Of a DNA stretch of 47,440 bases, positions 47,121 to 47,440 are shown in pieces. The stretch lies in assembly GCA_019694315.1 (NCBI GenBank), contig JAIBCE010000018.1:1-47440 (forward strand), in the 5' to 3' direction. The notes beneath the pieces are model-generated. The model saw only the letters and a list, made by a program, of their open reading frames with translations, was not told the origin of the DNA and did no database searches. Origin of the DNA: Sandaracinaceae bacterium (GTDB taxonomy: Bacteria; Myxococcota_A; Polyangia; Polyangiales; Sandaracinaceae). Numbering within the stretch: the stretch's first letter is position 1; each line of letters opens with the position of its first letter. A program made the position numbers and the translations under genes.

Positions 47121-47440
47121 TCAACGGCCGAGCACCTCGGCGACGCTCTGTGCGTGGAGCACGCGCTCGGCGTAGCGCTCGAGGGCGTCGAGGTCGGCGG
47201 CCTCGACGATCGCACGCTCGCTCGGGCCGATCGTCCCGAACTTCAGCTGCAGCTGCTTGAGGACGAGCTCGGCGCGGCCTTCTTGTCGACCTTCTTGTCG
47301 ACCTTCTTGTCGACCTTCTTGTCGACCTTCTTGCAGGCCTTCCTGCCGGCCTTCGTCGATGAGCTTCTGGGCGATGCTTCGCATGGCTTCGTTCCTCGTC
47401 TTGGGGCCGATCGCGCTGACCCAAGGGATGACCGTAGGTT
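47121..47440 (-). CDS. Rpn/YhgA-like protein, N-terminus beyond the window edge
   Basis: The frame is open through the right edge, so only the last 106 residues are seen. An in-frame ATG at 47384 would give 87 residues, but the upstream frame (TVIPWVSAIGPKTRNEAM) continues without a stop, so a longer protein is more likely. The visible part has MRSIAQKLIDEGRQEG, then tandem EGRQ tetrapeptides, then LKQLQLKFGTIG and ERYAERVLHAQSVAEVL. This C-terminus is typical of Rpn/YhgA-type recombination-promoting nuclease or DUF4351 proteins, often associated with transposition. The nuclease domain cannot be seen here. Confidence 0.6.
   Translation of the reverse strand, partial: PTVIPWVSAIGPKTRNEAMRSIAQKLIDEGRQEGLQEGRQEGRQEGRQEGRQEGRAELVLKQLQLKFGTIGPSERAIVEAADLDALERYAERVLHAQSVAEVLGR
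47279..47326 (-). repeat. 12-bp tandem repeat, four perfect units
   Basis: Four identical 12-bp units (47279-47326) encode the tetrapeptide EGRQ, followed by degenerate units at 47327-47350. Unit length is a multiple of three, so length changes preserve the frame. Such EGRQ tracts are common in this protein family. Confidence 0.9.

Overview
The window is very GC-rich DNA with strong G/C bias at third codon positions and dense, often translationally coupled genes (repeated GTGA or ATGA stop/start overlaps). Gene content points to a Myxococcota/deltaproteobacterium-like organism, most like Polyangiales or Sandaracinaceae: many Cys-rich and Asp-rich lipoproteins with MopE-like modules, an MglA-type small GTPase, a Ser/Thr kinase, a sigma-54 activator and a VIT/VWA secreted protein. 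No rRNA, tRNA, CRISPR array or insertion sequence is visible. Both ends cut a gene. No gene-free stretch exceeds about 300 bases.

Layout. 1-5798: the edge of a membrane glycosyltransferase-like gene, a methyltransferase, and a response regulator with an HD-GYP domain coupled to a lipoprotein metallopeptidase. 5954-10635: the most interesting locus. A CPBP-family intramembrane protease is followed by two duplicated Asp-rich small proteins that share an identical leader or signal-like N-terminus, a 22-codon Asp-rich ORF, a radical SAM/SPASM protein, and a cobalamin-type radical SAM protein fused to a PCMT-like methyltransferase. I read this as a candidate RiPP-like modification system acting on Asp-rich peptides. 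10671-14076: a metallo-beta-lactamase-fold hydrolase, a GAF/AAA+/Fis sigma-54 activator and an unrecognised protein. 14217-17004: a second CPBP protease and a Cys-rich lipoprotein, divergent from an XRE/MmyB-type regulator with candidate operators.

17022-23058: cysC, a MopE-like lipoprotein, a DUF72 protein, mltG, ruvX and a divergent inward-rectifier-type K+ channel. 23228-27207: a TonB-dependent receptor coupled to a polytopic membrane glycosyltransferase-like protein. 27332-31457: an SDR-like protein with altered motifs, an acyltransferase with a huge repetitive N-terminus, and an MglA-like GTPase whose catalytic Gln position is Ala. 31556-35888: three secreted Cys-rich lipoproteins in DNA of visibly lower GC. 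The first has a five-copy TCTG tract in its signal region that puts the best start out of frame; the second carries a frameshift.

35866-45528: two polytopic membrane proteins, a small lipoprotein, a Crp/Fnr regulator, a Ser/Thr kinase, lexA with a candidate operator and terminator, a VIT/VWA protein and two small lipoproteins (one DUF4349-like). 45580-47440: a glutathione S-transferase, a short-chain dehydrogenase, and the C-terminal end of an Rpn/YhgA-like protein with EGRQ repeats.

Three separate reading-frame breaks (near 7258, 31587-31607 and 34800-34815) are biologically interesting but could also be indel errors, so the raw sequence should be checked first.
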